This document shows positions 53,799 to 62,385 of a DNA stretch of 64,000 nucleotides, one piece after another (position 1 is the stretch's first letter; every line of letters begins with the position of its first letter). The notes beneath the pieces were generated by a model, which had not been told where the DNA came from, made no database searches, and was given only the letters and a program-made list of their open reading frames with translations. Source of the DNA: an uncultured Propionivibrio sp. (GTDB lineage Bacteria > Pseudomonadota > Gammaproteobacteria > Burkholderiales > Rhodocyclaceae); contig CALAIL010000061.1 of NCBI GenBank assembly GCA_937923255.1, positions 1 to 64,000 of the forward strand, given 5' to 3'. The position numbers were made by a program, and so were the translations under genes.

Positions 53799-55187
53799 TC
53801 AGCTCAGGAAAAATTCTGTCGGATCGATGCCGTAGGCATTGAGCGGCAGGGCTTTGATGATGCGGTACGGTTCGCCGGTCGGCGTCGACGGTTCATAGAT
53901 CAGATCGAGATTGCGCGGGTGCCGTTCGACGGATTTGTTCGGCGCCAGCAGTACCAACAGACGCGGTTTGAGGCGGCGCACCTGATTTTGCTGGATAACG
54001 ATGGCGACTTCGCCCGAGTTGAGTTCGACGAGTGAGCCGATCGGATACAGTCCGACGCACTGTACGAACTGATCGACGATGGCCGCACGAAATTGCGTGT
54101 CCCGCAGACGGGAAAGCGTTTCCAGCGCTTTCTGGCTCGATACGGCGGGACGAAAAACGCGACGGCGCGTCATTGCGCAATATGTATCGATCAGCCCGGC
54201 CAGTTCCGCATCCATGCCGATGTTGTCGCCGCGCAGCCCTTTTGGATAACCGCTGCCGTCATAGCGCTCATGGTGTCCTTTGACGGTTTCAATGACTTCC
54301 GGAGGAAAATTTCCGCTGTCGCGCAACATTTCGACCGAATACCCGACGTGGGCGCGCAGCTGCTCGCTTTCCACCTCGCTCAACGGCGGCGTTTTGCCGA
54401 GGAGGTTGGGCGGGAGGCGGACCTTGCCGATGTCCTGCATCAGCCCGGCTTGGCCGAGCATCTCGATATTCCGCCGCCCCAAGCCGAGGAAGCGGCCGAA
54501 CACCATTAGATGGACCGAGACGTCGACAGCATGGTCGTAAGAATACTGATCGGTGGTGCGCAGGCGGGTCAGCCAGAGCAGGGCATCCGGGTTGCGTTCG
54601 ACGCTGGCCGCCATTTCCTCGATCAGGCCATGCACTTTATCGAGTTCGACGAATCCTGAAGCGTCGGTCGCCTGTTCGACAGCCACCAAGGTGCGGTGAG
54701 CGTCATCGACGATGGGCGCCGCATACACCATTTCTTCTTCCAGCGTGCTGCCCGGAGCCGGCGGCAGGCTGCGTCGCTGTATTGCAGCCTGTTCAGCATC
54801 CGCTGGTTTGTCAGGCCGGCGTTTACGCAATTTGCGGATGAAGGCAAAGAAATTGCTCTGCTCCGGATCTGCGCCGGCTGTCGTGTATGAAACCGTGCGC
54901 GTTGATGTACCGTCAGTTTTAAGACTTACCGGCGTGCGCGGCCGCTCGGAGAAGTGTTCGCCAATCGAGCGCCGTCGGTCGATGAAAACATGCTGACAGA
55001 GCTGGCGAAGCTGGGCGAGTTCTTTCTCGCTCTCAACCAGGAAGCCTTGCAGCAAAAACGGCGTGCCTAGCCACGGGCGATCCAGCGATGAGACGAACAT
55101 GCCGATGCGTAAGTCATCGACGCCGATTTGTTCGTCGTTCTGACCGGCATCGTTCGCTATGTCTGTTCCTAGATTTTCAGTGTTCAT
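53799..55187 (-). CDS. HD-GYP domain protein with N-terminal DUF3391
   Basis: A 462-residue protein. Residues about 20-80 fit DUF3391 (IGVDDLRIGMFVSSLDRPW). The HD-GYP domain (about 200-390) keeps HHERYDGSGYPKG, but the expected HD pair reads Gln-Asp (LMQDIGKVRLPP) instead of His-Asp, removing a metal ligand. It may be a reduced-activity phosphodiesterase or a cyclic-di-GMP sensor. A C-terminal ~70 residues follow. It is upstream partner of the EAL gene and divergent from nhaC. Confidence 0.85.
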   Translation of the reverse strand: MNTENLGTDIANDAGQNDEQIGVDDLRIGMFVSSLDRPWLGTPFLLQGFLVESEKELAQLRQLCQHVFIDRRRSIGEHFSERPRTPVSLKTDGTSTRTVSYTTAGADPEQSNFFAFIRKLRKRRPDKPADAEQAAIQRRSLPPAPGSTLEEEMVYAAPIVDDAHRTLVAVEQATDASGFVELDKVHGLIEEMAASVERNPDALLWLTRLRTTDQYSYDHAVDVSVHLMVFGRFLGLGRRNIEMLGQAGLMQDIGKVRLPPNLLGKTPPLSEVESEQLRAHVGYSVEMLRDSGNFPPEVIETVKGHHERYDGSGYPKGLRGDNIGMDAELAGLIDTYCAMTRRRVFRPAVSSQKALETLSRLRDTQFRAAIVDQFVQCVGLYPIGSLVELNSGEVAIVIQQNQVRRLKPRLLVLLAPNKSVERHPRNLDLIYEPSTPTGEPYRIIKALPLNAYGIDPTEFFLS

Positions 55188-55528
55188 AGCAATTTGTGCT
55201 TACGTTGACACGGAGATATTCAGCGTACTCGGTTTTCTTATTATTACTTATACCGCTATCGTTGTTGTTTGGCTATAGCTTCGGCGCAGGTTTGGGTAAA
55301 GGCGCTGGCGACAGGTCTGTTCCTGTAGTGGGGAGCCGGCGGGCCGAACGGCTCAGTCGAGGGGATTTATGGAATAATGCGCGCGTCAGTGCTGCCAAGA
55401 GAATGTGAAAAACAGGGGCAGGCCATAGATGGCTGGTTGAAGAAATCCTTACCAATATTTGGAATCTGGATAGGTCTGGATAGGGTCTGAATAGGGAATA
55501 GGCATATTTCAAAATTTCGGGAGGAATC
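55188..55528. other. Intergenic region with a short tandem repeat
   Basis: About 340 bases between divergent genes. TCTGGATAGG occurs at 55,465-55,474 and 55,475-55,484, with a third near copy at 55,486-55,495. Such 10-bp phasing could be a regulator site for nhaC. A 70-residue frame at 55,196 has no supporting features. Confidence 0.45.
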
Positions 55529-56926
55529 GTGCAAGCGCCGTTATTGAATATGAGATCGGGAGAAGCCGTGCTGATTGCCGTCATCGCAGTTGCCGCGATG
55601 AGCGTGACCATGATCGGTTTTGGCTGGGTGCCGCATTTGTCCATTATTCTGGTGCTGTGTGCATTGCTGGCCTTGGGGCGGTGCAAGGGCTTGAGCTTCC
55701 GGCAGATGCAGCAAGGCATGGCCAGCGGCGTGATGTCCGGAATCGGCGCCATTTATCTCTTTTTCTTCATCGGTCTGCTGGTGTCGGCCTTGATGATGTC
55801 CGGCGCCATTCCTACGCTGATGTACTACGGGCTGGACGCCATCTCTCCCAGGTTCTTTTATGTCTCGGCATTTGCGCTGTCGTCGGTCGTGGGTGTGGCG
55901 ATCGGCAGCAGCCTGACGACCTGCGCCACGGTGGGGGTGGCGTTCATCGGCATGGGCGCGGCATTTGACGCTGATCCGGCCATCGTTGCCGGGGCGGTGG
56001 TTTCCGGGGCGTTTTTCGGCGATAAGATGTCGCCGCTGTCGGATACCACGGCCATTGCCGCGTCGGTAGTGGGCATCGATCTGTTCGACCATATCCGCAA
56101 CATGATGTATACCACCGTGCCGGCCTGGCTGATCACGGTATTGCTGTTGTGGCTTTTGCCCGGGCATATGAAGAGCGCTGAGCTGGCGGATATCGAAATG
56201 TTCAAAACCTGGCTGATGGCCAGCGGACTGGTACGAGGGGTTGCGCTGCTGCCTTTTGCCGTGCTGCTGGTTCTGGCCATGCGTAAAGTGGCGACCATTT
56301 ACACGATCGTGATTACCATCACCGTGGCCTTGTTCATTACCTACCTGTACGGCAGTCCCAGTATCGGGCAGCTGGGCGGCTGGTTTTTCAAGGGCTATGC
56401 GCCCGCCGAGGGCGTCGATCTGGGGGATGTGAGCAAACTGGTGACGCGCGGCGGTATTGAAAGCATGTTTTTTACCCAGACGATTGTCATTCTGGCGCTG
56501 AGCCTGGGCGGGCTGTTGAGCGCGCTGGGCATCTTGCCCGCCTTGCTGGCGGGGGTGAGCCATATGCTGACGAATGCTGCACGCGCCACCTTTAGCGTCG
56601 CTGCGACGTCGCTGGGGGTGAACGTGTTGATTGGCGAGCAGTACCTGAGCCTGTTGCTGGCGGGGCAGACATTCCGCCCCGTCTATGAACGCCTTGGCCT
56701 GCACCCGCGCAACATTGCGCGGACCGTGGAAGATGCGGGTACCGTCATCAATCCGCTGGTGCCCTGGGGCGTCTGCGGTGTCTTTATCAGCGGCGTGTTG
56801 GGCGTGCCGGTGCTGCATTACCTGCCCTACGCATTTTTTTGTTACTTGTGTCTATTCCTGACGCTGATTTTCGGCCTGACGGGCAAAACCCTCAGTAAGG
56901 CCGATGCCGCCGCTGGCGGTGCGTAG
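55529..56926 (+). CDS. nhaC: Na+/H+ antiporter, NhaC family
   Basis: A 465-residue polytopic inner-membrane protein with about eleven hydrophobic segments. The region GAFFGDKMSPLSDTTAIAASVVGID is diagnostic for NhaC-type antiporters, with its charged residues inside the membrane. It exchanges sodium for protons, though some members swap amino acids or organic acids. The start is GTG with GGGAGG four bases upstream; ATG at 55,550 is an alternative. Confidence 0.88.
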   Translation: MQAPLLNMRSGEAVLIAVIAVAAMSVTMIGFGWVPHLSIILVLCALLALGRCKGLSFRQMQQGMASGVMSGIGAIYLFFFIGLLVSALMMSGAIPTLMYYGLDAISPRFFYVSAFALSSVVGVAIGSSLTTCATVGVAFIGMGAAFDADPAIVAGAVVSGAFFGDKMSPLSDTTAIAASVVGIDLFDHIRNMMYTTVPAWLITVLLLWLLPGHMKSAELADIEMFKTWLMASGLVRGVALLPFAVLLVLAMRKVATIYTIVITITVALFITYLYGSPSIGQLGGWFFKGYAPAEGVDLGDVSKLVTRGGIESMFFTQTIVILALSLGGLLSALGILPALLAGVSHMLTNAARATFSVAATSLGVNVLIGEQYLSLLLAGQTFRPVYERLGLHPRNIARTVEDAGTVINPLVPWGVCGVFISGVLGVPVLHYLPYAFFCYLCLFLTLIFGLTGKTLSKADAAAGGA

Positions 56927-56944
56927 CCGGAAGGGGCGGGGGCG

Positions 56945-57100
56945 CGCAAGTCCGCGTGGATCGGGCATCTCCGAGGGGGGTGCCTGGAAACCCTTATAAA
57001 TAGGGTATTTCAGAGGAGGTGCCCCGGAGATGCCCTGTTTACGCGGGTTTCCGTGCAGGGTGCCCGGAGATGCGCTGTTTACACGGGGTTCCGGGGCGGT
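56945..57100. repeat. Palindromic intergenic repeat array E
   Basis: About four units between the antiporter and the ProQ-like gene. The cores are CCCTTATAAATAGGG at 56,991-57,005, CCCTGTTTACGCGGG at 57,033-57,047 and CGCTGTTTACACGGG near 57,073. Unit spacing is about 40 bases. Confidence 0.75.
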
Positions 57101-57138
57101 TAAAAAAGCAAGGCCGCCGATGGGTTGCCCGCGCACGC

Positions 57139-57567
57139 TTAGCGGTCTTTGCCGAATTTTGCGACGAGCTGGCTGAGTTTTTCCGTCCGGCGCTGAGCTT
57201 CGGCTTCGGCCGCGCGCAGAGCCTTTTTGCGTTCAGCCGCTTTGCGCAGGCGTTCGCGCAAAATTTCCGTGGCGTGCTGACGGTGTTCATCACTGATTTC
57301 GACGATTTGCTGGCCGTCAAGACCGAAACGGTGTGTCGCCTTTTCAAAGGTTCTGAGATAGCGCGTCGAGTGCGTATGCATGCCGAGCGCCAGACGCAGA
57401 AGCTTGCGCTCCGTTTCCGGTCGCTGGGCAAGGATCTGCTTGTCGATACCGATGGCCAGCGGCGAGTAGTTGGCAAAAATCGGATAGCTGTCCTGAAGCT
57501 GCCTGAGTAGCTGGCGTGCCCGCTCGGCGGGAGAAGGCGAGGGCGCTGCGTCCTTGGGTGTGTCCAT
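57139..57567 (-). CDS. ProQ/FinO-domain RNA chaperone
   Basis: A 142-residue protein whose residues about 15-105 follow the ProQ/FinO fold: ARQLLRQLQDSYPIFANYSPLAIGIDKQI, LALGMHTHSTRYLRTF and a helix with RFGLDG. The C-terminal ~40 residues are a charged helix rich in Ala, Arg and Glu. The family binds structured RNAs and supports small-RNA regulation. Unknown targets. Single gene next to the repeat array. Confidence 0.85.
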   Translation of the reverse strand: MDTPKDAAPSPSPAERARQLLRQLQDSYPIFANYSPLAIGIDKQILAQRPETERKLLRLALGMHTHSTRYLRTFEKATHRFGLDGQQIVEISDEHRQHATEILRERLRKAAERKKALRAAEAEAQRRTEKLSQLVAKFGKDR

Positions 57568-57687
57568 GCGTGAGATTCGGAATGAATTGGATGAGATGGG
57601 CGTCAGCTTATCATGTTCGTATTCCGAAATGATTTGTATCAGGCAGATTTTTCAGCAATGCCGGGGGTTGGCAATACACCGTTTGCT

Positions 57688-58554
57688 TCAGCCCGTTTCC
57701 GAGAGCAGCCGCTGAAAGACGGCGTAGCGGCGCGAATCGAGTTCGCCGCGCGTTAATGCGGCGCGGACGGCGCAATCCGGTTCGCGTGCGTGGCGGCAAT
57801 CCCGAAAGCGGCATTGGCCGAGGAATGGGCGTAATTCGGGAAAAGCGCGTTCGATGGCTGCCGGCGCGAGATGATGCAGCCCAAAGGCTTGCAGGCCTGG
57901 CGAATCGATCAATGCCGACTGCGCATCAAGCCGGTATAGCGTTGCATGCGTCGTCGTGTGCTTGCCGGTATCGAGGGCAGTCGAAATTTCGCGTGTGGCG
58001 GCCTGTACTCCCGGCAACAGGGCGTTGATCAGCGTCGATTTGCCCATGCCTGACTGGCCGACCAGCACGCTGGTCTGCCCGGACAAAAAAGGCCGTAGCG
58101 CGCTGGCGTCGGTCCGTGCAGACAGCCTGAGCAGTGGGTAGCCGATATGCGCGAAAGGTGTCAGCGCCGCTTCCGCCGCGGGCAAACGGTCCGTGAGGTC
58201 GCATTTGTTGAGGACGATCAGTGCGCGCAGGTTCTGGCTTTCGGCGGCAACCAGGCAGCGCGTGACCAGTTCGTCGGAAAAAGAAGGTTCGGTGGCGACG
58301 ACGATAATGATCTGGCTGACATTGGCGGCGATTAGCTTTTCCCGGAACGCATTGGAACGGTAGAGCAGCGAACGACGTGGCGCAATGGCCTCGATGACGC
58401 CCTGGTTGCTATCGCTGTATCGAATGCTCACCCGGTCGCCGCAGGCAAGTTCACTCTTTTTGCCGCGCGTAAAGCAGCTGAGGGTTTCCCCGCCATCGAG
58501 TTCTACGCGGTATTGCCGCCCGTGCGCGGCGACAACGGTGCCAGAAGCGTTCAA
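57688..58554 (-). CDS. rsgA: Ribosome small-subunit GTPase RsgA
   Basis: A 288-residue circularly permuted GTPase aiding late 30S assembly. OB-fold (about 1-70), then G4 VLNKCDLTD before G1 VLVGQSGMGKSTLIN and G3 IDSPGLQAFG, and a C-terminal zinc motif (CRFRDCRHAREPDC). It overlaps the M48 peptidase gene by four bases. Confidence 0.95.
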   Translation of the reverse strand: MNASGTVVAAHGRQYRVELDGGETLSCFTRGKKSELACGDRVSIRYSDSNQGVIEAIAPRRSLLYRSNAFREKLIAANVSQIIIVVATEPSFSDELVTRCLVAAESQNLRALIVLNKCDLTDRLPAAEAALTPFAHIGYPLLRLSARTDASALRPFLSGQTSVLVGQSGMGKSTLINALLPGVQAATREISTALDTGKHTTTHATLYRLDAQSALIDSPGLQAFGLHHLAPAAIERAFPELRPFLGQCRFRDCRHAREPDCAVRAALTRGELDSRRYAVFQRLLSETG

Positions 58555-59807
58555 GATGCGGCGGATGAAGTCGGTGAAAGATGGGCGATGCGCAGCGCTG
58601 CCGGCGGGTGCGAATCGTAAAACAGCGAGTGCAGCGGGTCCGGCGTCAGTGTGGCGGCGTTGTCTTCATAAAGCTTGACCAGCGCTTTAACCAGCTCGTC
58701 GGCCGAGGACTGTCGGGCAGCGTAGCGGTCGGCTTCAAATTCGTGCCGGCGCGACAGACTGTTCAACAACGGTGTTAGCAGGAAAGTGAACACTGGAGTG
58801 ATGAGGAAGAACAAAATCAGCGCCAGCGCCGTACTGTGCGCTTCGACACCGAGACCGCGATAAAACCAGTCGGCGTCGATCAATTGCCCGAGCAGTGCGA
58901 GGAAGCCGAGCGACAGGCCGAACATCAGGACGATGCGTTGGATGACGTGGTGATGCTTGAAATGTCCCAGTTCATGCGCGAGCACGGCTTCGATTTCCTC
59001 GGCCTGCAAGCGGGTAAGCAGTGTATCGAAGAAAACGATGCGCTTGGTTTTGCCAAAGCCGGTGAAATAGGCATTGCCGTGGCTGGAACGTTTTGAGCCA
59101 TCCATGACGAACAGGCCGGAAACGGCAAAGCCGCAGCGGGCCAGCAGGGCTTCGATGCGCGCGCGTAGCGGCGCATCGTCGAGCGGTGAAAATTTGTTGA
59201 ATAGCGGCGCAATCCAGGTGGGATAGATAAACAGGATGAGCAGGTTGAACGCGCACCAGAACAGCCAAACATAAAGCCACCACAGCGCACCCATGCGCGC
59301 CATCAGCCAGAGCACGGCGAGCAGTACGGGAGTGCCGATGACAAGGCCGAGTACGGTTTGCTTGGCGAGGTCAGCAAAAAACAGTTTCAGCGTCATGCGG
59401 TTGAAGCCGAAACGTTCTTCGACGACGAATTGCAGATAGAGCGATAACGGCAGATCGACGAGGCCGGAAATTGCTGTCACGCTGAAAATCAAGGCGAGGC
59501 CGCCCGACTGGCCGTCACCAAGCCGCGCTGACCAGAATTCATACAAATATTGCAGACCGCCGCCCAAGGTCCAGGCGAGCAACAGCGCGATTTCAATCGT
59601 CAGTGCAATAAAGCCGATGCGCGTGCGCGCCATGCAGTAATCGGCGGCCTTCTGGTGCGCAGCCAGCGTGATGCGGTCGGCAAACTGGAGTGGAACATGG
59701 TCGCGATGTCGCCGGACATGGCGGATTTGACGCCAGGCCAGCCAGACGCGCAGGCAAACCGTGAGGGTGAGGGCAACAATAAAGACCAGCGTAAAACTAT
59801 TTGTCAT
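58551..59807 (-). CDS. M48 family membrane metallopeptidase (Ste24/CAAX-protease-like)
   Basis: A 418-residue inner-membrane zinc protease with about seven helices. Zinc motif HELGHFKHHH and third ligand in RRHEFEADRYA; the N-terminal peptidase extension is typical of Ste24-like proteins. ATG at 59,807 starts the first membrane helix. It is likely to act in membrane-protein quality control. Upstream of rsgA and divergent from orn. Confidence 0.88.
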   Translation of the reverse strand: MTNSFTLVFIVALTLTVCLRVWLAWRQIRHVRRHRDHVPLQFADRITLAAHQKAADYCMARTRIGFIALTIEIALLLAWTLGGGLQYLYEFWSARLGDGQSGGLALIFSVTAISGLVDLPLSLYLQFVVEERFGFNRMTLKLFFADLAKQTVLGLVIGTPVLLAVLWLMARMGALWWLYVWLFWCAFNLLILFIYPTWIAPLFNKFSPLDDAPLRARIEALLARCGFAVSGLFVMDGSKRSSHGNAYFTGFGKTKRIVFFDTLLTRLQAEEIEAVLAHELGHFKHHHVIQRIVLMFGLSLGFLALLGQLIDADWFYRGLGVEAHSTALALILFFLITPVFTFLLTPLLNSLSRRHEFEADRYAARQSSADELVKALVKLYEDNAATLTPDPLHSLFYDSHPPAALRIAHLSPTSSAAS

Positions 59808-59825
59808 CGGGCTATGAGAAAATAA

Positions 59826-59844
59826 CAGACTCATTCAGAGTCTG
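59826..59844. promoter_or_regulatory. Perfect palindrome between the M48 peptidase gene and orn
   Basis: CAGACTC (59,826-59,832) and GAGTCTG (59,838-59,844) pair perfectly around five bases, ending eight bases before the orn ATG, where a ribosome binding site is expected. It may be an operator or a translation-blocking hairpin. Confidence 0.4.
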
Positions 59845-59851
59845 AAATTAT

Positions 59852-60397
59852 ATGGCACAGAACACCAATCATCTCGTCTGGCTGGATATGGAAATGACCG
59901 GCCTGGATCCCGAACGCGAACGCATCATTGAATTGGCGATGATCGTGACGGATAGTGAACTGAATGTTCTCGCTGAATCGCCTTCCTGGGCGGTTCATCA
60001 ATCCGAGGCACTGCTGGATGCGATGGATGCCTGGAACAAAGGAACACACGGACGCTCCGGCCTGATCGAGCGCGTGCGTGCATCGACGCTGGATGAGAGC
60101 GCAGCCGAAACGCTGGCGCTTGACTTCGTGCGTCAGTATGTACCCAAGGGCGCCAGCCCGCTGTGCGGTAATACCATCGGCCAGGATCGCCGTTTTATGG
60201 TGCGTTACATGCCGCGGCTGGAAAGCTGGTTCCACTACCGGAATCTCGATGTCAGTACGCTCAAGGAATTGTGCAAGCGCTGGAAACCCGAGGTGGCCAA
60301 GGGATTTGTCAAGCGTTCCGCGCATACGGCGCTGGCCGACATCCGCGAGTCGATCGAGGAACTGAAGTATTACCGGCAACACTTCATCGCCCGATAG
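59852..60397 (+). CDS. orn: Oligoribonuclease
   Basis: A 181-residue DEDDh 3'-5' exonuclease that degrades two-nucleotide RNAs, including pGpG from cyclic-di-GMP breakdown by the EAL protein nearby. Exonuclease motifs: [23 protein letters not shown] and [14 protein letters not shown]. There is no ribosome binding site of the usual kind before the ATG. Confidence 0.96.
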   Translation: MAQNTNHLVWLDMEMTGLDPERERIIELAMIVTDSELNVLAESPSWAVHQSEALLDAMDAWNKGTHGRSGLIERVRASTLDESAAETLALDFVRQYVPKGASPLCGNTIGQDRRFMVRYMPRLESWFHYRNLDVSTLKELCKRWKPEVAKGFVKRSAHTALADIRESIEELKYYRQHFIAR

Positions 60398-60462
60398 CGG
60401 TTTCCTTTGCACAATACGGCCTTGGCCTTGCCGTACTGTTTGTACTGTTTGCGGCTTGCCGC

Positions 60463-60492
60463 CTTGTTTTTTGGCAAAGCCGAGCCGCTATA
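60463..60492 (+). repeat. 30-bp element shared with 21,979-22,008
   Basis: Second copy of the element (27 of 30 positions identical), leading into a palindromic array as at the other locus. Confidence 0.65.
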
Positions 60493-60660
60493 TAAGGGAT
60501 TCAGCCCCTCCTCGCAACCCCGCGTAAACAGGGCATCTCAGGGGGTATGCCCTGAGATGCCCTATCCATAAGGGTTTTAGAGGGTGGCGCCCGAAAATGC
60601 CCTATCCATGCGGGTTTCAGAGGCCTCCTTGGGAACGCCCTATTTACGCGGACTGTGGCG
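60493..60660. repeat. Palindromic intergenic repeat array F
   Basis: About four units between orn and the sulfonate-type importer. Cores are CCCGCGTAAACAGGGC near 60,520, GCCCTATCCATAAGGG near 60,560, GCCCTATCCATGCGGG near 60,599 and GCCCTATTTACGCGG near 60,637, thus almost exactly 39 bases apart. Confidence 0.78.
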
Positions 60661-60670
60661 GTTCCTGGTT

Positions 60671-61483
60671 TTACTGGCCGAGCGGGGGAATTTCCGCGCG
60701 GATTTCCTCGGCCAGGCGTGCTTTGAGCGCTATGAAAGGCGCCGTCGTCTTCAGCGTGTAGTGGCGCGGATGAGGCATGTCGACTGCCAGTTCGGTCTTG
60801 AAGCGGCCGGGGCGCGCGCTCATAACGACGATGCGGCTGGCCATAAAGATGGCTTCGTCGATGTCGTGGGTGACGAAGAGCACGGTTTTTTGTGATGTTT
60901 CCCAGATGCCGAGCAGGAGTTCCTGCATCTGTGCGCGCGTCTGATTGTCGAGCGCGCCGAAGGGCTCGTCGAGCAGCAGGATGCGCGGATCGTTAGCCAG
61001 TGCGCGAGCAATCGCCGTGCGTTGTTGCATGCCGCCGGAAAGCTGCTTGGGGTAATGCCGCTCGAAGCCGCGCAGGCCGACGCGGGCGATGAAATAATCG
61101 CTGCGTTCTTTCTGCACGGTTTCCGGAATGCCGCGCTCGCGCAGGCCAAAGCGGATATTTTCTTCCACTGTCAGCCACGGAAACAGCGTATAGCTTTGGA
61201 ACACCATACCGCGTTCCGGCCCGGGACCGACGACGGGCTGCCCATCCAGAAAAACCTGACCGCCGCTCGGATGGTCGAGGCCAGCGATAATTCGCAGCAG
61301 CGTCGATTTGCCGCAACCGGAAGGTCCGAGAATGGTGACAAAATCATTTTCCATGACGCTGAAATTGATCGGGCTGAGTGCTTGCGTCGCGGAACCGCCA
61401 TGCACGCCGCAAAAAGTGCGCGTCACGCCTTCGATACGCAGAATCACGGGAGCAGCGGCAGGTTGTGCGGCTTCCTGACTCAC
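60671..61483 (-). CDS. ABC transporter ATP-binding protein, nitrate/sulfonate/taurine type
   Basis: A 270-residue ATPase (SsuB/TauB-like). Walker A GPSGCGKST, signature LSGGMQQRTAIARAL, Walker B ILLLDEPFGALD. Last gene of a three-gene importer; overlaps the permease by four bases. Substrate not determined: alkanesulfonates, taurine, nitrate or pyrimidine precursors are all served by this family. Confidence 0.9.
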   Translation of the reverse strand: MSQEAAQPAAAPVILRIEGVTRTFCGVHGGSATQALSPINFSVMENDFVTILGPSGCGKSTLLRIIAGLDHPSGGQVFLDGQPVVGPGPERGMVFQSYTLFPWLTVEENIRFGLRERGIPETVQKERSDYFIARVGLRGFERHYPKQLSGGMQQRTAIARALANDPRILLLDEPFGALDNQTRAQMQELLLGIWETSQKTVLFVTHDIDEAIFMASRIVVMSARPGRFKTELAVDMPHPRHYTLKTTAPFIALKARLAEEIRAEIPPLGQ

Positions 61484-62289
61484 AGCGTGCTCCAGACGAA
61501 CAGGCGGCGGTTGGCGTATTTAAAAGCCAGGTCGGAAATTAGGCCGATGATGCCGATGACGATGATGCCGAAAATGATTTGCCCGGTATTGAGCAGCGTC
61601 TGGCTTTCGATGATCATATGGCCGATGCCGGAGGAGGCGCCGATCAGTTCGGCGACGATGACGTATGTCCACGCCCAGCCGAGCACGAGGCGGAGCGCTT
61701 CGGCAATCTCCGGCGCCGCGCCGGGAATGAGGACGCGGCGGACGATGCCGTGTTTGCGCGCACCCAGCGTGTAGGCAGCCTCAACGAGATCACACCGCGC
61801 GCTGCCGACGATGACGGCGACCATCAGGGTAATCTGAAAGACGGCGCCGATGAAGATGACGAGAATTTTCTGCAACTCGCCGATGCCGGTCCAGAGAATG
61901 AGCAGGGGAATGAATGCGGAGGCAGGCAGATAACGGCAGAAAGATACGAAAGGCTCGAAGAAGGCTTCGATGGGCTTGTAAGCGCCCATACCGATGCCGA
62001 GCGGTACGGCGATAAGCGTTGCCAGAAGAAATCCGGCCAGCACACGCCAGACGGTCATCCCGATATCCTTGGCAAAGCCGTATTCGGTAAAGAGCAGCCA
62101 TCCTTCGCGCAGCATGGTTGTCGGGCTGGCGAGAAAGGTCGGGGAGACGAAACCAAGATAGGTAATGAGCCCCCAGAAAGCGACGAAAATGACAAAAAAT
62201 GATGTGCCCAACACGATACGAGCAAAGGGTGATACCGGACGTAGCGGGCGCAAAATGCGGCTGAACGGCGAAGAGCGTAATTGTGTCAT
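61480..62289 (-). CDS. ABC transporter permease, nitrate/sulfonate/taurine type
   Basis: A 269-residue permease with about six helices and the ATPase-docking loop seen as DLVEAAYTLGARKHGIVRRV. The C-terminal part ASSGIGHMIIESQTLL is typical of SsuC/TauC-like proteins. It lies between the binding protein and the ATPase genes. Confidence 0.9.
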   Translation of the reverse strand: MTQLRSSPFSRILRPLRPVSPFARIVLGTSFFVIFVAFWGLITYLGFVSPTFLASPTTMLREGWLLFTEYGFAKDIGMTVWRVLAGFLLATLIAVPLGIGMGAYKPIEAFFEPFVSFCRYLPASAFIPLLILWTGIGELQKILVIFIGAVFQITLMVAVIVGSARCDLVEAAYTLGARKHGIVRRVLIPGAAPEIAEALRLVLGWAWTYVIVAELIGASSGIGHMIIESQTLLNTGQIIFGIIVIGIIGLISDLAFKYANRRLFVWSTL

Positions 62290-62385
62290 GCGGGCGTCTA
62301 GGCGGCGTCTGTATGTCTAGGCAGGAAAAACCGGCATGTAAAGCGTTGCATGCCGGTCTGTGGTCATGGACGGTGTCGTCCGGGG

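Noticed and set aside
55196..55408. 70-residue plus-strand frame with one hydrophobic stretch
   Set aside because: It starts eight bases from the divergent HD-GYP start, has no ribosome binding site and its second half is low-complexity.
60430..60480. Terminator after orn from a GCGG/CCGC stem followed by T residues
   Set aside because: The stem is only four pairs; too weak, and the T-run belongs to the shared 30-bp element.
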